A stretch of 64,000 nt of DNA from contig NZ_HF570108.1 in the NCBI RefSeq assembly GCF_000297395.2, forward strand, positions 5,565,700 through 5,629,699. The letters are read 5' to 3'. This document shows, one piece after another, positions 15,169-24,221 of the stretch (position 1 is the first letter of the stretch; every line of letters starts with the position of its first letter). The notes beneath the pieces are model-generated. The model did no database searches, was not told where the DNA came from, and saw only the letters and a program-made list of their open reading frames with translations. The DNA is from Micromonospora lupini str. Lupac 08 (GTDB lineage: Bacteria > Actinomycetota > Actinomycetes > Mycobacteriales > Micromonosporaceae). Position numbers and translations under genes: made by a program.

Positions 15169-16518
15169 ATGTCTACCGCACCGATGCCCGAGTTCCCCGC
15201 CGGCTTCCGCTGGGGTGTCTCCACGTCCGCCCACCAGATCGAGGGCGCCGCCACGGCCGACGGACGCGGACCGTCCATCTGGGACACCTTCGCCCACTCC
15301 CCCGGGCGGATCAGCGACGGCAGCAGCGGCGCGGTCGCCTGCGACCACTACCACCGGCACACCGAGGACGTGGCGCTGCTGGCCGGGCTGGGCGTCGACG
15401 CGTACCGGTTCTCCATCGCCTGGCCCCGGGTGCAACCCGGCGGCAGCGGCGTGGCCAACGCCGCCGGCCTGGACTTCTACGACCGCCTGGTCGACGACCT
15501 GCTGGCCGCCGGCATCGACCCGGTGGCCACCCTGTACCACTGGGACCTGCCCCAACCCCTCGAGGACGCCGGCGGCTGGCTCAACCGCGACACCGCAGCC
15601 CGCTTCGCCGAGTACGCCGACCTCACCGCCGCCCGCCTCGGTGACCGCGTCCGACTGTGGATCACGCTCAACGAGCCGTTCATCCACATGAGCCTCGGCT
15701 ACGGCATGGGCGTGCACGCCCCCGGCCAGATGCTGCTCTTCGACGCCTTCCCCGTCGCCCACCACCAACTGCTCGGGCACGGGCTCGCGGTCGCCGCGCT
15801 GCGCGCCAACAGCGCCAGCCCGGTGGCGATCGCCAACAACTACTCCCCGGTGCGGGTGCTCGGCGACAGCGACGCCGACCGGGCCGCCGGGGCCGCGTAC
15901 GAGGCGCTGCACAACCGGCTCTTCACCGACCCGCTGCTCGGCCGCGGCTACCCCGAGATGCCGGGCCTCGACCCGGGCGTGGTCCACCCCGGCGACCTGG
16001 AGACCATCGCCGCGCCGATCGACGTGCTGGGGGTCAACTACTACAACCCCACAGGTGTACGGGCCGCCGAGGAGGGCTCGCCTCTGCCGTTCGACCTGGT
16101 GCCTCTGGACGGCTACCCGCGTACCGCCTTCGACTGGCCGGTCGCCCCCGACGGACTGCGCGACCTGCTCGGCTGGCTCCGCGACACGTACGGCGACGCG
16201 CTGCCGCCCATCGAGATCACCGAGAGCGGCTGCGCGTACGACGACGTGCCGGACGCGCACGGGCAGGTGGCGGACCCGGACCGGATCGCGTACCTGGACG
16301 GGCACCTGCGGGCGCTCCGGGCCGCCATCGACGACGGGGTGGACGTGCGCGGGTACTTCGTCTGGTCGCTGCTGGACAACTGGGAGTGGGCCGAGGGGTT
16401 CACCAAGCGCTTCGGTCTGGTGCACGTCGACTACGCCACCCAGCGGCGTACGCCGAAGTCGTCGTACACCTGGTTGCGGGACGTGCTCGCGGCCTCCCGG
16501 GACGGGTCGGCGCGGTGA
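15169..16518 (+). CDS. GH1 beta-glucosidase
   Basis: Hydrolyses beta-glucosides such as cellobiose in the cytosol (no signal peptide). At 449 residues it is a complete GH1 barrel. FPAGFRWGVSTSAHQIEGA at the start is the family signature 2. TLNEPF carries the acid/base Glu169 and ITESG carries the nucleophile Glu352. The C-terminal YFVWSLLDNWEWAEGFTKRFGLVHVDY is the conserved end. GGGAGG precedes the ATG. The TGA overlaps the start of the downstream MFS transporter (GTGA), so uptake and hydrolysis are coupled. I do not see a CebR-type palindrome in the upstream 190 bases. Confidence 0.95.
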   Translation: MSTAPMPEFPAGFRWGVSTSAHQIEGAATADGRGPSIWDTFAHSPGRISDGSSGAVACDHYHRHTEDVALLAGLGVDAYRFSIAWPRVQPGGSGVANAAGLDFYDRLVDDLLAAGIDPVATLYHWDLPQPLEDAGGWLNRDTAARFAEYADLTAARLGDRVRLWITLNEPFIHMSLGYGMGVHAPGQMLLFDAFPVAHHQLLGHGLAVAALRANSASPVAIANNYSPVRVLGDSDADRAAGAAYEALHNRLFTDPLLGRGYPEMPGLDPGVVHPGDLETIAAPIDVLGVNYYNPTGVRAAEEGSPLPFDLVPLDGYPRTAFDWPVAPDGLRDLLGWLRDTYGDALPPIEITESGCAYDDVPDAHGQVADPDRIAYLDGHLRALRAAIDDGVDVRGYFVWSLLDNWEWAEGFTKRFGLVHVDYATQRRTPKSSYTWLRDVLAASRDGSAR

Positions 16519-17792
16519 CCACCCTCGACCCCACGCCGGCGTCGCTGCCGGCGGCGCTCGCCGAACCGACAGTGCCGGTGCGACGCGGCTGGATCGGTCT
16601 GGTCTTCGCGGCCAACCTCGGCGTGTGGATGGCGTTCTTCACCCCGATCCAGGTGCTGCTGCCGCAGCAGATCGAGCGGATCGCGCCCGGCGACAAGGAG
16701 ACCATGCTGGCAGTGGTCACCGGCCTGGGCGCGTTGGCCGCGGTGCTGGCCAACCCCCTGGCGGGCGCGCTGTCGGACCGGACCTGCCTGCGGATCCTCG
16801 GCCGGGAGTTCGGCCGTCGGCACGTCTGGACCGCCGGCGGTGCGGTGCTCGGCGCAGCGGCGCTGGTGCTGCTCGCCCAGCAGCGGACCATCCTCGGGGT
16901 CGCCGTCGGTTGGGTAGCGGCCCAGGTCTGCTTCAACGCGATGCTGGCCAGCCTCACCGCCGCCATCCCGGACCGGGTTCCGGTGGTGCAGCGCGGCGCG
17001 GTCTCCGGCTGGGTGGGCATCCCGCAGGCGCTCGGGCTGGTCCTCGGCGCGGTGCTGGTCACCGCCGTCGTCACCGGCAACTCCGCCGGCTACCTGGCCA
17101 TCGCGGTGGCCATCCTGGTGCTGTCGCTGCCGTTCGCGCTGCTCACCCCCGACGACCGACTGCCCCGCGAACATCGGCCGGTACTGCGGGCGCGCGCGCT
17201 GTTCGCCTCGATGTGGATCAGCCCGCGCCGGCACCCGGACTTCGCCTGGGCGTGGATCACCCGCTTCCTGGTCCAGCTCGGCAACGCGCTGGGCACCCTC
17301 TACCTGCTGTACTTCCTCACCGACGGGGTGCGCCACCCCGACCCCGAGGGCGGCCTGCTGGTGCTGATCCTGCTCTACACGCTCGGAATGATGCTGACCG
17401 CTGTGGTCGCCGGTCGGCTGTCGGACCGCTCCGGGCGACGCAAGATCTACGTGATCGTCTCCGGCCTGATCATGGCGGTGGCGGCGTTGCTGCTCGCCAT
17501 CGCGCCGGTCTGGCCGATGGCGATAGTCGCCGCCCTGCTGCTCGGCGCCGGCTACGGCGTCTACCTCTCGGTGGACGCCGCGCTGATCACCCAGGTGCTG
17601 CCCCGGGCCACCGACCGCGCCAAGGACCTGGGCGTGATCAACATTGCCAACTCGGCGCCGCAGGTGCTCGGCCCGGCGCTCTCCGCCCCGCTCGTCGTCC
17701 ACCTGGGCGGCTATCCGACGCTCTACGCGGTCACCGCCGCGGTCACCCTGGTCGGCAGCGCGCTGGTCGTCAAGATCCGCTCGGTCCCGTGA
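16515..17792 (+). CDS. MFS transporter, probable sugar or glucoside permease
   Basis: A 425-residue, 12-helix major facilitator. The GTG at 16515 overlaps the GH1 stop codon, so translation is coupled. Helix 1 (WIGLVFAANLGVWMAFFTPIQVLLPQQI) begins after a short cytosolic tail. The loop between helices 2 and 3 is NPLAGALSDRTCLRILGREFGRRHVW and the equivalent second-half loop is VVAGRLSDRSGRRKIYV, both variants of the MFS G-x3-D-R-x-G-R/K motif. The layout resembles lactose/glucoside-type MFS proteins more than drug exporters. Together with the preceding beta-glucosidase it probably imports a beta-glucoside; the substrate is inferred from context only. Confidence 0.88.
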   Translation: MTTLDPTPASLPAALAEPTVPVRRGWIGLVFAANLGVWMAFFTPIQVLLPQQIERIAPGDKETMLAVVTGLGALAAVLANPLAGALSDRTCLRILGREFGRRHVWTAGGAVLGAAALVLLAQQRTILGVAVGWVAAQVCFNAMLASLTAAIPDRVPVVQRGAVSGWVGIPQALGLVLGAVLVTAVVTGNSAGYLAIAVAILVLSLPFALLTPDDRLPREHRPVLRARALFASMWISPRRHPDFAWAWITRFLVQLGNALGTLYLLYFLTDGVRHPDPEGGLLVLILLYTLGMMLTAVVAGRLSDRSGRRKIYVIVSGLIMAVAALLLAIAPVWPMAIVAALLLGAGYGVYLSVDAALITQVLPRATDRAKDLGVINIANSAPQVLGPALSAPLVVHLGGYPTLYAVTAAVTLVGSALVVKIRSVP

Positions 17793-17841
17793 GTCAGGGG
17801 GCCTGAGGGAATCCCCTCGCGTGCCGCCGTAGGCTGGGGGC

Positions 17842-19251
17842 GTGACGGTACGTGTGCGATTCGCCCCCTCCCCGACCGGTATGTTCCACGTCGGCGGCGC
17901 CCGCTCGGCGCTGCAGAACTGGATCTACGCCAAGCAGCAGGGCGGGGTGTTCGTGCTGCGCATCGAGGACACCGACGCGGCGCGCAACAAGCCCGAGTGG
18001 ACCGAGGGCATCCTCTCCGCGCTGGACTGGATCGGCATCTCCCGGGGCAGCTACGAGGGGCCCTACTTCCAGTCCGCGAACGCCGGCGAGCACCGCGCCG
18101 CCGCCACCCGGCTCTACGAGTCGGGTCGGGCCTACTACTGCGACTGCACCCGCGAGGACGTGCAGGCCCGCACCGGCTCGCAGTACCAGGGCTACGACGG
18201 CTACCACCGCGACCTCGGCCTCGGGCCGGGGCCGGGGCACGCGCTGCGCTTCCGTACGCCCGACGAGGGCCTGACCGTCGTGGTGGACCTGATCCGCGGC
18301 GAGCCCACCTTCGAGAACAAGCTCATCGAGGACTTCGTCATCGCCCGCGGTGACGGCTCGCCGGTCTTCCTGCTCGCCAACGTCGTCGACGACATGACCA
18401 TGGGGATCACCCACGTGATCCGGGCCGAGGAGCACCTGCCCAACACCCCCAAGCAGCAGCTGCTCTGGGACGCCCTCGGGGTCAAGCCGCCGGTCTGGGC
18501 GCACGTGCCGGTCGTGGTCAACGAGAAGCGGCAGAAGCTCTCCAAGCGCCGCGACAAGGTCGCCCTGGAGGCGTACCGGGACGAGGGCTACCTCGCCGGC
18601 GCGATGCGCAACTACCTGATGCTGCTCGGCTGGGCGCCGTCCGGCGACCGGGAGATCGTTCCCTGGTCGGTCATCGAGGACGAGTTCCGGCTGGAGGAGG
18701 TCAACCCCTCCCCCGCGTTCTTCGACGAGAAGAAGCTGCGCGCCTTCAACGGCGAGTACATTCGCGCGCTGCCGGTGTCCGAGTTCGTCGACGCCTGCCA
18801 GCCGTGGCTGACCGGCACCGGGACCATCGCGCCGCCGCCGTGGCAGCCGGAGGAGTTCGACGCCGACGCCTTCGCCGCCGTCGCACCGCTGGCGCAGACC
18901 CGGCTCGCCGTACTCAGCGAGATCGTGCCGAACGTCGACTTCCTGTTCCTGGCCTCGCCGCTGATCGACGAGGCGGCCTGGACCAAGACGATGAAGGACG
19001 GTTCCGCCGACCTGCTGGACGCCGCCATCGCGGCGTTCGAGGCGCTGGAGCCGTGGGACGCCGAGTCGCTGAAGTCGACGCTGGAGGCGGTCGGCGCCGA
19101 GCGCGGCCTCAAGCTCGGCAAGACGCAGGCGCCCGTCCGGGTCGCGGTCACCGGCCGCACCGTCGGCCTGCCGCTGTTCGAGTCGCTGGAGGTGCTCGGT
19201 CGCGAGCGCACCCTGACCCGGATGCGTGCGGCCCGGCTGCGCCTGGTCTGA
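17842..19251 (+). CDS. gltX: Glutamyl-tRNA synthetase
   Basis: Charges tRNA-Glu (and, in organisms lacking GlnRS, probably tRNA-Gln as the first step of the GatCAB route). The 469-residue class I synthetase starts at GTG 17842. The HIGH-type motif is in RFAPSPTGMFHVGGARSAL, followed by the family marker LRIEDTDAARN. The KMSKS-type loop is RQKLSKRRDKVAL. The C-terminal helical anticodon-binding domain spans about residues 320-469. It follows the MFS gene by 49 bases with its own likely promoter, and is followed by an 83-bp palindrome rather than the tRNA genes sometimes found there. Confidence 0.97.
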   Translation: MTVRVRFAPSPTGMFHVGGARSALQNWIYAKQQGGVFVLRIEDTDAARNKPEWTEGILSALDWIGISRGSYEGPYFQSANAGEHRAAATRLYESGRAYYCDCTREDVQARTGSQYQGYDGYHRDLGLGPGPGHALRFRTPDEGLTVVVDLIRGEPTFENKLIEDFVIARGDGSPVFLLANVVDDMTMGITHVIRAEEHLPNTPKQQLLWDALGVKPPVWAHVPVVVNEKRQKLSKRRDKVALEAYRDEGYLAGAMRNYLMLLGWAPSGDREIVPWSVIEDEFRLEEVNPSPAFFDEKKLRAFNGEYIRALPVSEFVDACQPWLTGTGTIAPPPWQPEEFDADAFAAVAPLAQTRLAVLSEIVPNVDFLFLASPLIDEAAWTKTMKDGSADLLDAAIAAFEALEPWDAESLKSTLEAVGAERGLKLGKTQAPVRVAVTGRTVGLPLFESLEVLGRERTLTRMRAARLRLV

Positions 19252-19295
19252 CAACCCGACCGGCCGTGGGCCGGCGGCGTACCTGTGCGTCGCCT

Positions 19296-19378
19296 CCTTT
19301 GCTCTGCTTCAACCCACGCAACACCTGGTGTCCGGATATCGGACGCCGGGTGTTGCGTCCGTTGAAGCAGAGCAAAGG
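19296..19378. repeat. 83-bp near-perfect palindrome downstream of gltX
   Basis: Two 39-base arms flank a 5-base centre GATAT (19335-19339). Each arm starts from the outside CCTTTGCTCTGCTTCAAC, and only four positions differ between arms; two of those still allow G-U pairing in RNA. It lies 45 bases after the gltX stop and before the convergent CopC-like gene, so it may act as a bidirectional terminator. Its length and sharp ends also resemble a REP-type dispersed palindrome. A second element of similar size and the same outer CTTTG occurs at 32576-32660. Confidence 0.8.
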
Positions 19379-19418
19379 GGGCGCGAACACCCCGCCCACC
19401 CGGGCTGCGACGATCGGG

Positions 19419-19472
19419 TGATCAGTGCGCCTGATCAATGCGGCCTGATCAGTGCGGCCTGATCAGTGCGAA
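19419..19472. repeat. Four tandem TGATCA-containing repeats
   Basis: Units of 13-14 bp, TGATCAGTGCGGCC with small changes, begin at 19419, 19432, 19446 and 19460. The last one runs into the 3' end of the CopC-like gene (TGA at 19465-19463), whose final codons read from it. Each unit carries the palindrome TGATCA. This looks like local slippage duplication; a regulatory role is not evident. Confidence 0.7.
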
Positions 19473-20143
19473 CGGCTCCTGCGGCGGAACAGCAGGCCGG
19501 CGGCGAGAGCAGCGAGCAGCACCAGGCCGCCGAGCGCCCCGAGCCACCAGCGGCCGCCGGAGTCGGACCGCTCCGAGGCCGCCGGCACAGCGGACGCCGT
19601 CGAGCTGCCCGCCGTTGCCGGCGACGGCCCGACGGAGGACGGGTCGACTGCCGAAGGCCCGGCCGAGGGCGAGCCGGTCGGAGCGGCGCCGCCGGCCGAG
19701 GGCGAGCCAGTCGGAGCGGCGCCGCCGGCCGACGGCGAGGCGGACGGGTCGGCGGCCGTGCCGGTGGTGAGGGTGAACCGGACCTCGCCCTTGATCGGGT
19801 GGCCGTCGTTGGACGCGAGTTGGTAACCGACGATGTAGAGCCCCGCCGCGCCGGGCGTGAAGGGCACGCGCACCCGACTGCCGTCGAAGGTCGGCCGCCC
19901 GCCGGCGACCACATTGTCCGGCCCGGTTATTGTGATCTTCGTCGTAGCGGGGGCCGGCTTGGCCAGGAACCGAAGCTCGACCCGGGCGGGCGCGGTGGCC
20001 ACCCGGGCACCGTCGCGCGGATTGCTGCCGGTCAGCGAGTTGTGCGCGGCGGCCGGTGTCGCCGGGGCCAGCAACGACACACCGAACGCCACGCCGAGCA
20101 CCACTGGCACGACCCGTGCCAATCGTGTAACCCTGCCCCCCAT
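19463..20143 (-). CDS. CopC-domain exported protein with C-terminal membrane anchor
   Basis: Probably binds copper outside the membrane. The start is ATG 20143 (MGGRVTRLARVVP), with GGAGGGG just upstream. A signal peptide ends near PAAAHN, so the mature protein begins with the His that is a Cu(II) ligand in CopC proteins. The CopC beta barrel spans about residues 30-125 (LTGSNPRDGARVATAPARVELRF, then YIVGYQLASNDGHPIKGEVRFTL, where the DGH motif supplies another ligand). A Ser/Pro/Gly/Ala linker with two 11-residue repeats (GSPSAGGAAPT) follows, then a membrane helix (LGALGGLVLLAALAAGLLF) and a basic tail. No CopD-type partner is adjacent. The 220-bp gap to 20364 is a divergent promoter region. 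Confidence 0.88.
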   Translation of the reverse strand: MGGRVTRLARVVPVVLGVAFGVSLLAPATPAAAHNSLTGSNPRDGARVATAPARVELRFLAKPAPATTKITITGPDNVVAGGRPTFDGSRVRVPFTPGAAGLYIVGYQLASNDGHPIKGEVRFTLTTGTAADPSASPSAGGAAPTGSPSAGGAAPTGSPSAGPSAVDPSSVGPSPATAGSSTASAVPAASERSDSGGRWWLGALGGLVLLAALAAGLLFRRRSRSH

Positions 20144-20363
20144 GAACCCCTCCGTAAGGGTACGATCCGCCCGCTGATCAAAACAGCTCCTCATTAGTCG
20201 AGCAGAGATCGCAGATAGTTCCAAATACTGTTCCACTAGCTGCAATTCATCGACGTTCTGCGAGTCTGTGAGAGTGGGCCCGACCGCCCGGTCGGTGTCG
20301 TCACCGGCCGATCGACCCGGACGTCACGACGAAGCCATCCATCGAACGGGGCGAGGAGGCGGG

Positions 20364-21014
20364 ATGGTCCGACAGATGAGGCGCTGGGCCGCCGTGCTGG
20401 CGGGCACGCTGGCAGCGGCAGTGCTGGCGCTCGGCGCCGCCGGCCCGGCCAGCGCGGCGCCGAAGCCGGCACCCGCCGGTGTGGACATCACCGGCGAAGG
20501 GCTGACCGAGCCGCTGCGGCTCCGGTCGGACACCCAGCCCGCGCACGTGGTGGCGGTCGTCGACCAGGTCAACTTCTTCGCTCGTACCGGCATGCCGACC
20601 GGGCCGAAGGCGGCCGACCTCGGTCCGAAGTACACGGTCGTGGTGCTCGCCGGTGAGACGCCGAAGCAGACGTACGACCTCTACCCCAAGGCTGCCGGTG
20701 GGCCGCGCGTCTACCGACCGGCCAAGCAGCCGGACGGCCGCAAGACCAGCGCCGGCTGGTTCCTCGGCCGGCTCAGCATGTCCGAGACGCTGCGCACCGC
20801 CGGAGTGCCGCTGGAGCGGCAGTTCGACACGGTCAGCGGCGGCGTGGGCGGCGGCGAGCGTGTCCTCCCGGAGGACACGATGGACCCTGCCCGGGACATC
20901 GACGAAGCGCTCGGCGAGTTGCAGCGACTGCTGCTGCTCAACGTCGCGGTGATGCTGACCATCACGGTCGGTCTCGCCGGCATCGCCCTGCTGATCCGCC
21001 GCCGGACCCGCTGA
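20364..21014 (+). CDS. Exported protein with C-terminal membrane helix, function unknown
   Basis: A 216-residue protein starting at ATG 20364 after a clear GAGGAGG. A signal peptide (WAAVLAGTLAAAVLALGAAGPASAAPK) is followed by an extracellular domain of about 150 residues. This contains AHVVAVVDQVNFFARTGMP, LGPKYTVVVLAGETPKQTYDLYPKAAGGPRVYRP and a Gly-rich stretch (SGGVGGGERVLPEDTMDPARD). A terminal helix (LLLLNVAVMLTITVGLAGIALLI) and Arg tail anchor it. I do not recognise the family. It is divergent from the CopC-like gene, so the two envelope proteins may be controlled together. Confidence 0.8.
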   Translation: MVRQMRRWAAVLAGTLAAAVLALGAAGPASAAPKPAPAGVDITGEGLTEPLRLRSDTQPAHVVAVVDQVNFFARTGMPTGPKAADLGPKYTVVVLAGETPKQTYDLYPKAAGGPRVYRPAKQPDGRKTSAGWFLGRLSMSETLRTAGVPLERQFDTVSGGVGGGERVLPEDTMDPARDIDEALGELQRLLLLNVAVMLTITVGLAGIALLIRRRTR

Positions 21015-21083
21015 ACCCGGGGCGGAGGGTCAGACCCGTCACCCGCTGACCTCGGCCGGCGGGTCAGACCAGCCGTCGCGCGG

Positions 21084-21416
21084 TCAGCACCAGCGGCGCG
21101 GCGGGCGCTCCCGGCGGGTGGCCCGCTGACGCGGCCGGACCGGGCCGTGCCGGTGCGCGCCGGCCCACCCGGGCAGGTCGCTGCGGCAGCCGGTGACGTC
21201 GTCCGGCTCGGCCGGCGTCGGCTCGGTGGCCCGTTGGCGTGGCACGGCCACGTCGTCGTCGGCCCGCTCGGTCGGACGGCCGCCTGTCGACTCCGCCGGG
21301 TGCGCCGGCGCCCCGCCGACCGGCCGGCGCGGCTTGCCCGCCGTCTGCGGGTCGTGGTGCCCCAGCCGGCAGGGCTCGCCCTGGGCGCAGCCGTGCTCGG
21401 CCTCCCCGTGCGCCAT
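21084..21416 (-). CDS. Hypothetical His/Cys-containing protein, 110 residues
   Basis: The start at ATG 21416 (MAHGEAEHGCAQGEPCRLGHHD) is backed by GAGGAG about 8 bases upstream. The N-terminus carries two Cys and several His in a small cluster that could bind a metal. The rest is Pro/Arg/Ala-rich and probably disordered, so a shadow frame cannot be excluded; the ribosome site and the non-random N-terminus are the main support. It lies between two membrane-protein genes, on the same strand as the one at 21522. Confidence 0.45.
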   Translation of the reverse strand: MAHGEAEHGCAQGEPCRLGHHDPQTAGKPRRPVGGAPAHPAESTGGRPTERADDDVAVPRQRATEPTPAEPDDVTGCRSDLPGWAGAHRHGPVRPRQRATRRERPPRRWC

Positions 21417-21521
21417 CCCCGGTCTCCTCACGCTCGCACTCACGCGCGGGGGCGCTCCCCCCGACGTGCCCTGCCACCGTACTGGCCGGGACCGACGGCC
21501 TGTGCACGGCGTACCCCCGGG

Positions 21522-22061
21522 TCAGCGCTTCGGGCGGCGAGGAAACAGGGTCTCCCAGACGGGGAAGGCAAGCAGCCAGATCACGAGGGCGACGGTGAGC
21601 TTGTGGATCCAGCCCACCAGCCCGCGCGTCCGTTCGGCGTCGTCGACCCACAGGATGGCGGCACCGAGCAGGCCACAGGCGATGATCCAGCCGAGCAGTG
21701 CCTTGGCCCACTCACGCCACTCGTAGCGGGTGCGCGCCCAGCCGTAGCGGGGCGGCCGCACCGGCGGTGGACCACCGGCGAACCGGTGGGCGAAGCGCTG
21801 GTCCGCCCAGCGCACCATCGAGTGGCCGAAGGCCACCGAGAAGCCGAGATAGGCGGCGGCCAGACCGTGGCCGACCCCGGCGGTCGCGCCACGGCGCAGG
21901 TCGAGCACCGACGCGGCGAGCAGCGCCAGGTCGACAAGCGGTACGCAGACCAGCAGCGCCGCGCCGAGTCGTGGCCGGCGCAGCGGGTAGCGGGCCACCA
22001 GCCCGGCGCCGAGCAGCACCCAGAACGCGATCTCACAACCGATGATCACCGCGACCACCAT
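21522..22061 (-). CDS. Integral membrane protein, five or so helices
   Basis: A 179-residue protein from ATG 22061, with GGGGAGG upstream; the in-frame extension to 22277 is not protein-like. Helices are visible at about residues 2-20 (VVAVIIGCEIAFWVLLGAGLV), 28-47, 55-75, 118-138 and 150-168. A cytosolic loop carries FAHRFAGGPPPVRPPRYGWARTRYEWREWAK. It resembles the uncharacterised integral membrane proteins common in Streptomyces and Micromonospora. Divergent from the histidine kinase at 22265, so it may be a target of that system; this is context only. Confidence 0.82.
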   Translation of the reverse strand: MVVAVIIGCEIAFWVLLGAGLVARYPLRRPRLGAALLVCVPLVDLALLAASVLDLRRGATAGVGHGLAAAYLGFSVAFGHSMVRWADQRFAHRFAGGPPPVRPPRYGWARTRYEWREWAKALLGWIIACGLLGAAILWVDDAERTRGLVGWIHKLTVALVIWLLAFPVWETLFPRRPKR

Positions 22062-22264
22062 GGCGACCTCCCCCCGTCGTCGCCACCCAGCGTCGCCGAT
22101 CGGCGGGGCCCGGGCCTCGACGCCGGAGAGGAGATCGGGGTCCTCCCTTCGACGGACCAACCGCCCGCGGCGCGCTCGACGTACCCCTTTCGGCGCATGT
22201 CGGAGCCGGAAGGCTCCTTCCCTGGTCGGAGTCGGAGGGTCGACGGTTGTGGTGGGATCGGGGC

Positions 22265-23467
22265 ATGCGACCGCCACCGTGGCTCGGCTCCGGCACGGCC
22301 GGCCGGGACCTCACACTGGCCGGCGCGTCGCTGGTCGGTGGTCTGGTGCTGTACGGCCTGGGCATGCAGCCGCAGATCATCCCGCACCCGGACGTGCCGC
22401 CGGCGCTTTTCCTGGCGCCGCTGCTGGCGGTGTGTGTGGCCGTCGGCCTGCGTCGGGTCGCGCCACGCACCAGCCTGGCGGTGGGGACCGGGGCGCTCGT
22501 GGTGGACACGGCGCTGGGCAACTCGCTGGGCACGGTGGTGGTCTACACGCAGGTCCTCTACGACGCCTGCGTGTACGGCCCACCCCGGCTGTGGCGGTGG
22601 CTGCTGGGGATCACCGTGACGCTGAGCGTGATCGGGACGGTGGCGGGTGTCCTCGGCTTCGGTCAGTGGCGCGGTGCCGCCGTCGGGGTGCCGGTGGTGC
22701 TCGCCGGGCTGCTGCCGGTGCTCACCGGGATCAGCGTGCGGCAGTACCGCGACCAGGCTGCCGCCGAGCGGGCACGGGCCGAGCAGACCGCCCGGCTGGT
22801 CGAGTTGGACCGCCGGCAGGCGGTCGGCGCCGAACGGGCCCGGATGGCACGGGAACTGCACGACGTGGTCGCCAACCACCTGAGCGCGGTGGCCATCCAC
22901 GCCACCGCCGTGCTGTCCGTTCCGGGGCTGGAGCGGGGCCAGGTGGAGTCGGCGCTGCGGGTCATCCGGGAGAGCAGCGTGCAGGGCCTGGCCGAGATGC
23001 GGCAGATGATCGAGCTGCTGCGCGAGCCGAGCGGCGGCGACCGGAGCGCGGCGGGCACCCTCGGCGCGGCGCCGGAGACGGTCGCGGCGCGGCTCGCCGA
23101 GGCGGACGGGCTGGTCGAGCGGATCCGGGCCGCCGGCCTCGCGGTACGGGTACGCACCGACGGCACGCCGGGTCCGCTGCCGGTGGGGGTGGACCTCGCC
23201 GCCTACCGGATCGTGCAGGAGTCGCTCACCAACGCCCTCAAGCACGGCACGGGCGAGGCGGAGCTGACGATCGCGTACCGGCCGGCCGAGGTGGTGCTGA
23301 CGGTGGAGAATCCGGTGCGCCCGGACGGGTCGGGGCTGCCGGGCGCGGGGGCCGGACTGATCGGGATGCGGGAGCGTGCCGCGCTGCTGGCCGGCCGGTT
23401 CACCGCCGGGCCGCACGACGGCCGCTGGCAGGTCCGTGCCGCGCTGCCGACCGGGGAGGGCGGGTGA
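22265..23467 (+). CDS. Membrane-bound sensor histidine kinase, NarL/DesK type
   Basis: Autophosphorylates on His and passes the phosphate to the response regulator encoded next. The N-terminal 140 residues form about five membrane helices without a large extracellular sensor. A coiled coil follows (QYRDQAAAERARAEQTARLVELD). The HisKA_3 box is RMARELHDVVANHLSAVAIH with His199. A HATPase domain comes after (YRIVQESLTNALKHG, then GAGLIGMRERAALLAG). ATG 22265 gives 400 residues; a TTG at 22247 with GGAGGG 7 bases upstream is an equally good start. The stop overlaps the regulator start (GTGA). The stimulus is unknown; membrane-intrinsic sensors of this kind often watch the cell envelope. Confidence 0.92.
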   Translation: MRPPPWLGSGTAGRDLTLAGASLVGGLVLYGLGMQPQIIPHPDVPPALFLAPLLAVCVAVGLRRVAPRTSLAVGTGALVVDTALGNSLGTVVVYTQVLYDACVYGPPRLWRWLLGITVTLSVIGTVAGVLGFGQWRGAAVGVPVVLAGLLPVLTGISVRQYRDQAAAERARAEQTARLVELDRRQAVGAERARMARELHDVVANHLSAVAIHATAVLSVPGLERGQVESALRVIRESSVQGLAEMRQMIELLREPSGGDRSAAGTLGAAPETVAARLAEADGLVERIRAAGLAVRVRTDGTPGPLPVGVDLAAYRIVQESLTNALKHGTGEAELTIAYRPAEVVLTVENPVRPDGSGLPGAGAGLIGMRERAALLAGRFTAGPHDGRWQVRAALPTGEGG

Positions 23468-24153
23468 GCGGGCCGGCACGGGAGCAGGGCGCGGCGCAGG
23501 CGGTACGGGTGGTGCTCGCGGACGACCAGCCTGCGGTACGGGCGGGGCTGGCCCTGATCCTGGGCGGCTCGCCGGGCATCGAGGTGGTCGGCGAGGCGGC
23601 CGACGGACACGAGGCGGTCCGGCTGTGCCGGGAGGCGCGCCCCGACGTGGCGGTGCTGGACGTGCGGATGCCACGCCTCGACGGGATCGCCGCGACCAGG
23701 GCGATCGTCGCCGACCGGCTCGCCGACGTGCTGGTGCTGACGACCTTCGACCTGGACGAGTACGTCTTCGGCGCGCTGCGCGCCGGGGCGTCCGGATTCC
23801 TGCTCAAGGACACCGACGCGGCGGGACTGGTCGCGGCGGTGCACACCGTGGCGCGCGGCGAGGGGTTCATCGCCCCCACGGTGACCCGTCGTCTGATCGC
23901 CGCCTTCGCGGCCACCGCGCCCGGCGCGTCGGCGGCCACCCGGGCCGCGCTGGCCACCTTGACCCCGCGGGAACGCGACGTGCTGGCCTGTCTCGGCCTG
24001 GGCCTGTCCAACCAGCAGATCGCCGACCGGCTGGAACTGGCGGAGAGCACCACCAAGACACACGTGAGCCGGATCCTGGCGAAGCTGGACCTGCGCAGCC
24101 GGGTACAGGCCGCGATCCTGGCCCAGGAGCTGGGCCTGCCCGCGCCACCGTGA
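23464..24153 (+). CDS. NarL/LuxR-type response regulator
   Basis: A 229-residue partner of the preceding kinase, starting at a GTG that overlaps its TGA. The receiver domain runs from about residue 14 to 130, with the acidic pair in VVLADDQ, the phospho-acceptor Asp66 in VAVLDVRMPRLDG, and Lys in FLLKDTD. The C-terminal LuxR helix-turn-helix is LTPRERDVLACLGLGLSNQQIADRLELAESTTKTHVSRILAKLDLRSR. Likely targets include its own operon and the divergent membrane gene at 21522. It ends 68 bases before fasR, with which it is probably not co-regulated. Confidence 0.95.
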   Translation: MSGPAREQGAAQAVRVVLADDQPAVRAGLALILGGSPGIEVVGEAADGHEAVRLCREARPDVAVLDVRMPRLDGIAATRAIVADRLADVLVLTTFDLDEYVFGALRAGASGFLLKDTDAAGLVAAVHTVARGEGFIAPTVTRRLIAAFAATAPGASAATRAALATLTPRERDVLACLGLGLSNQQIADRLELAESTTKTHVSRILAKLDLRSRVQAAILAQELGLPAPP

Positions 24154-24221
24154 CCCCGCTCCCGGGTCCGCCTACCGGTGCCGACGTGGATGGCCTGCTC
24201 ACGACGTGTCAGGCTAGGGCG

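Noticed and set aside
19252..19295. tRNA genes after gltX
   Set aside because: No cloverleaf or T-arm motif was found; only the palindrome follows.
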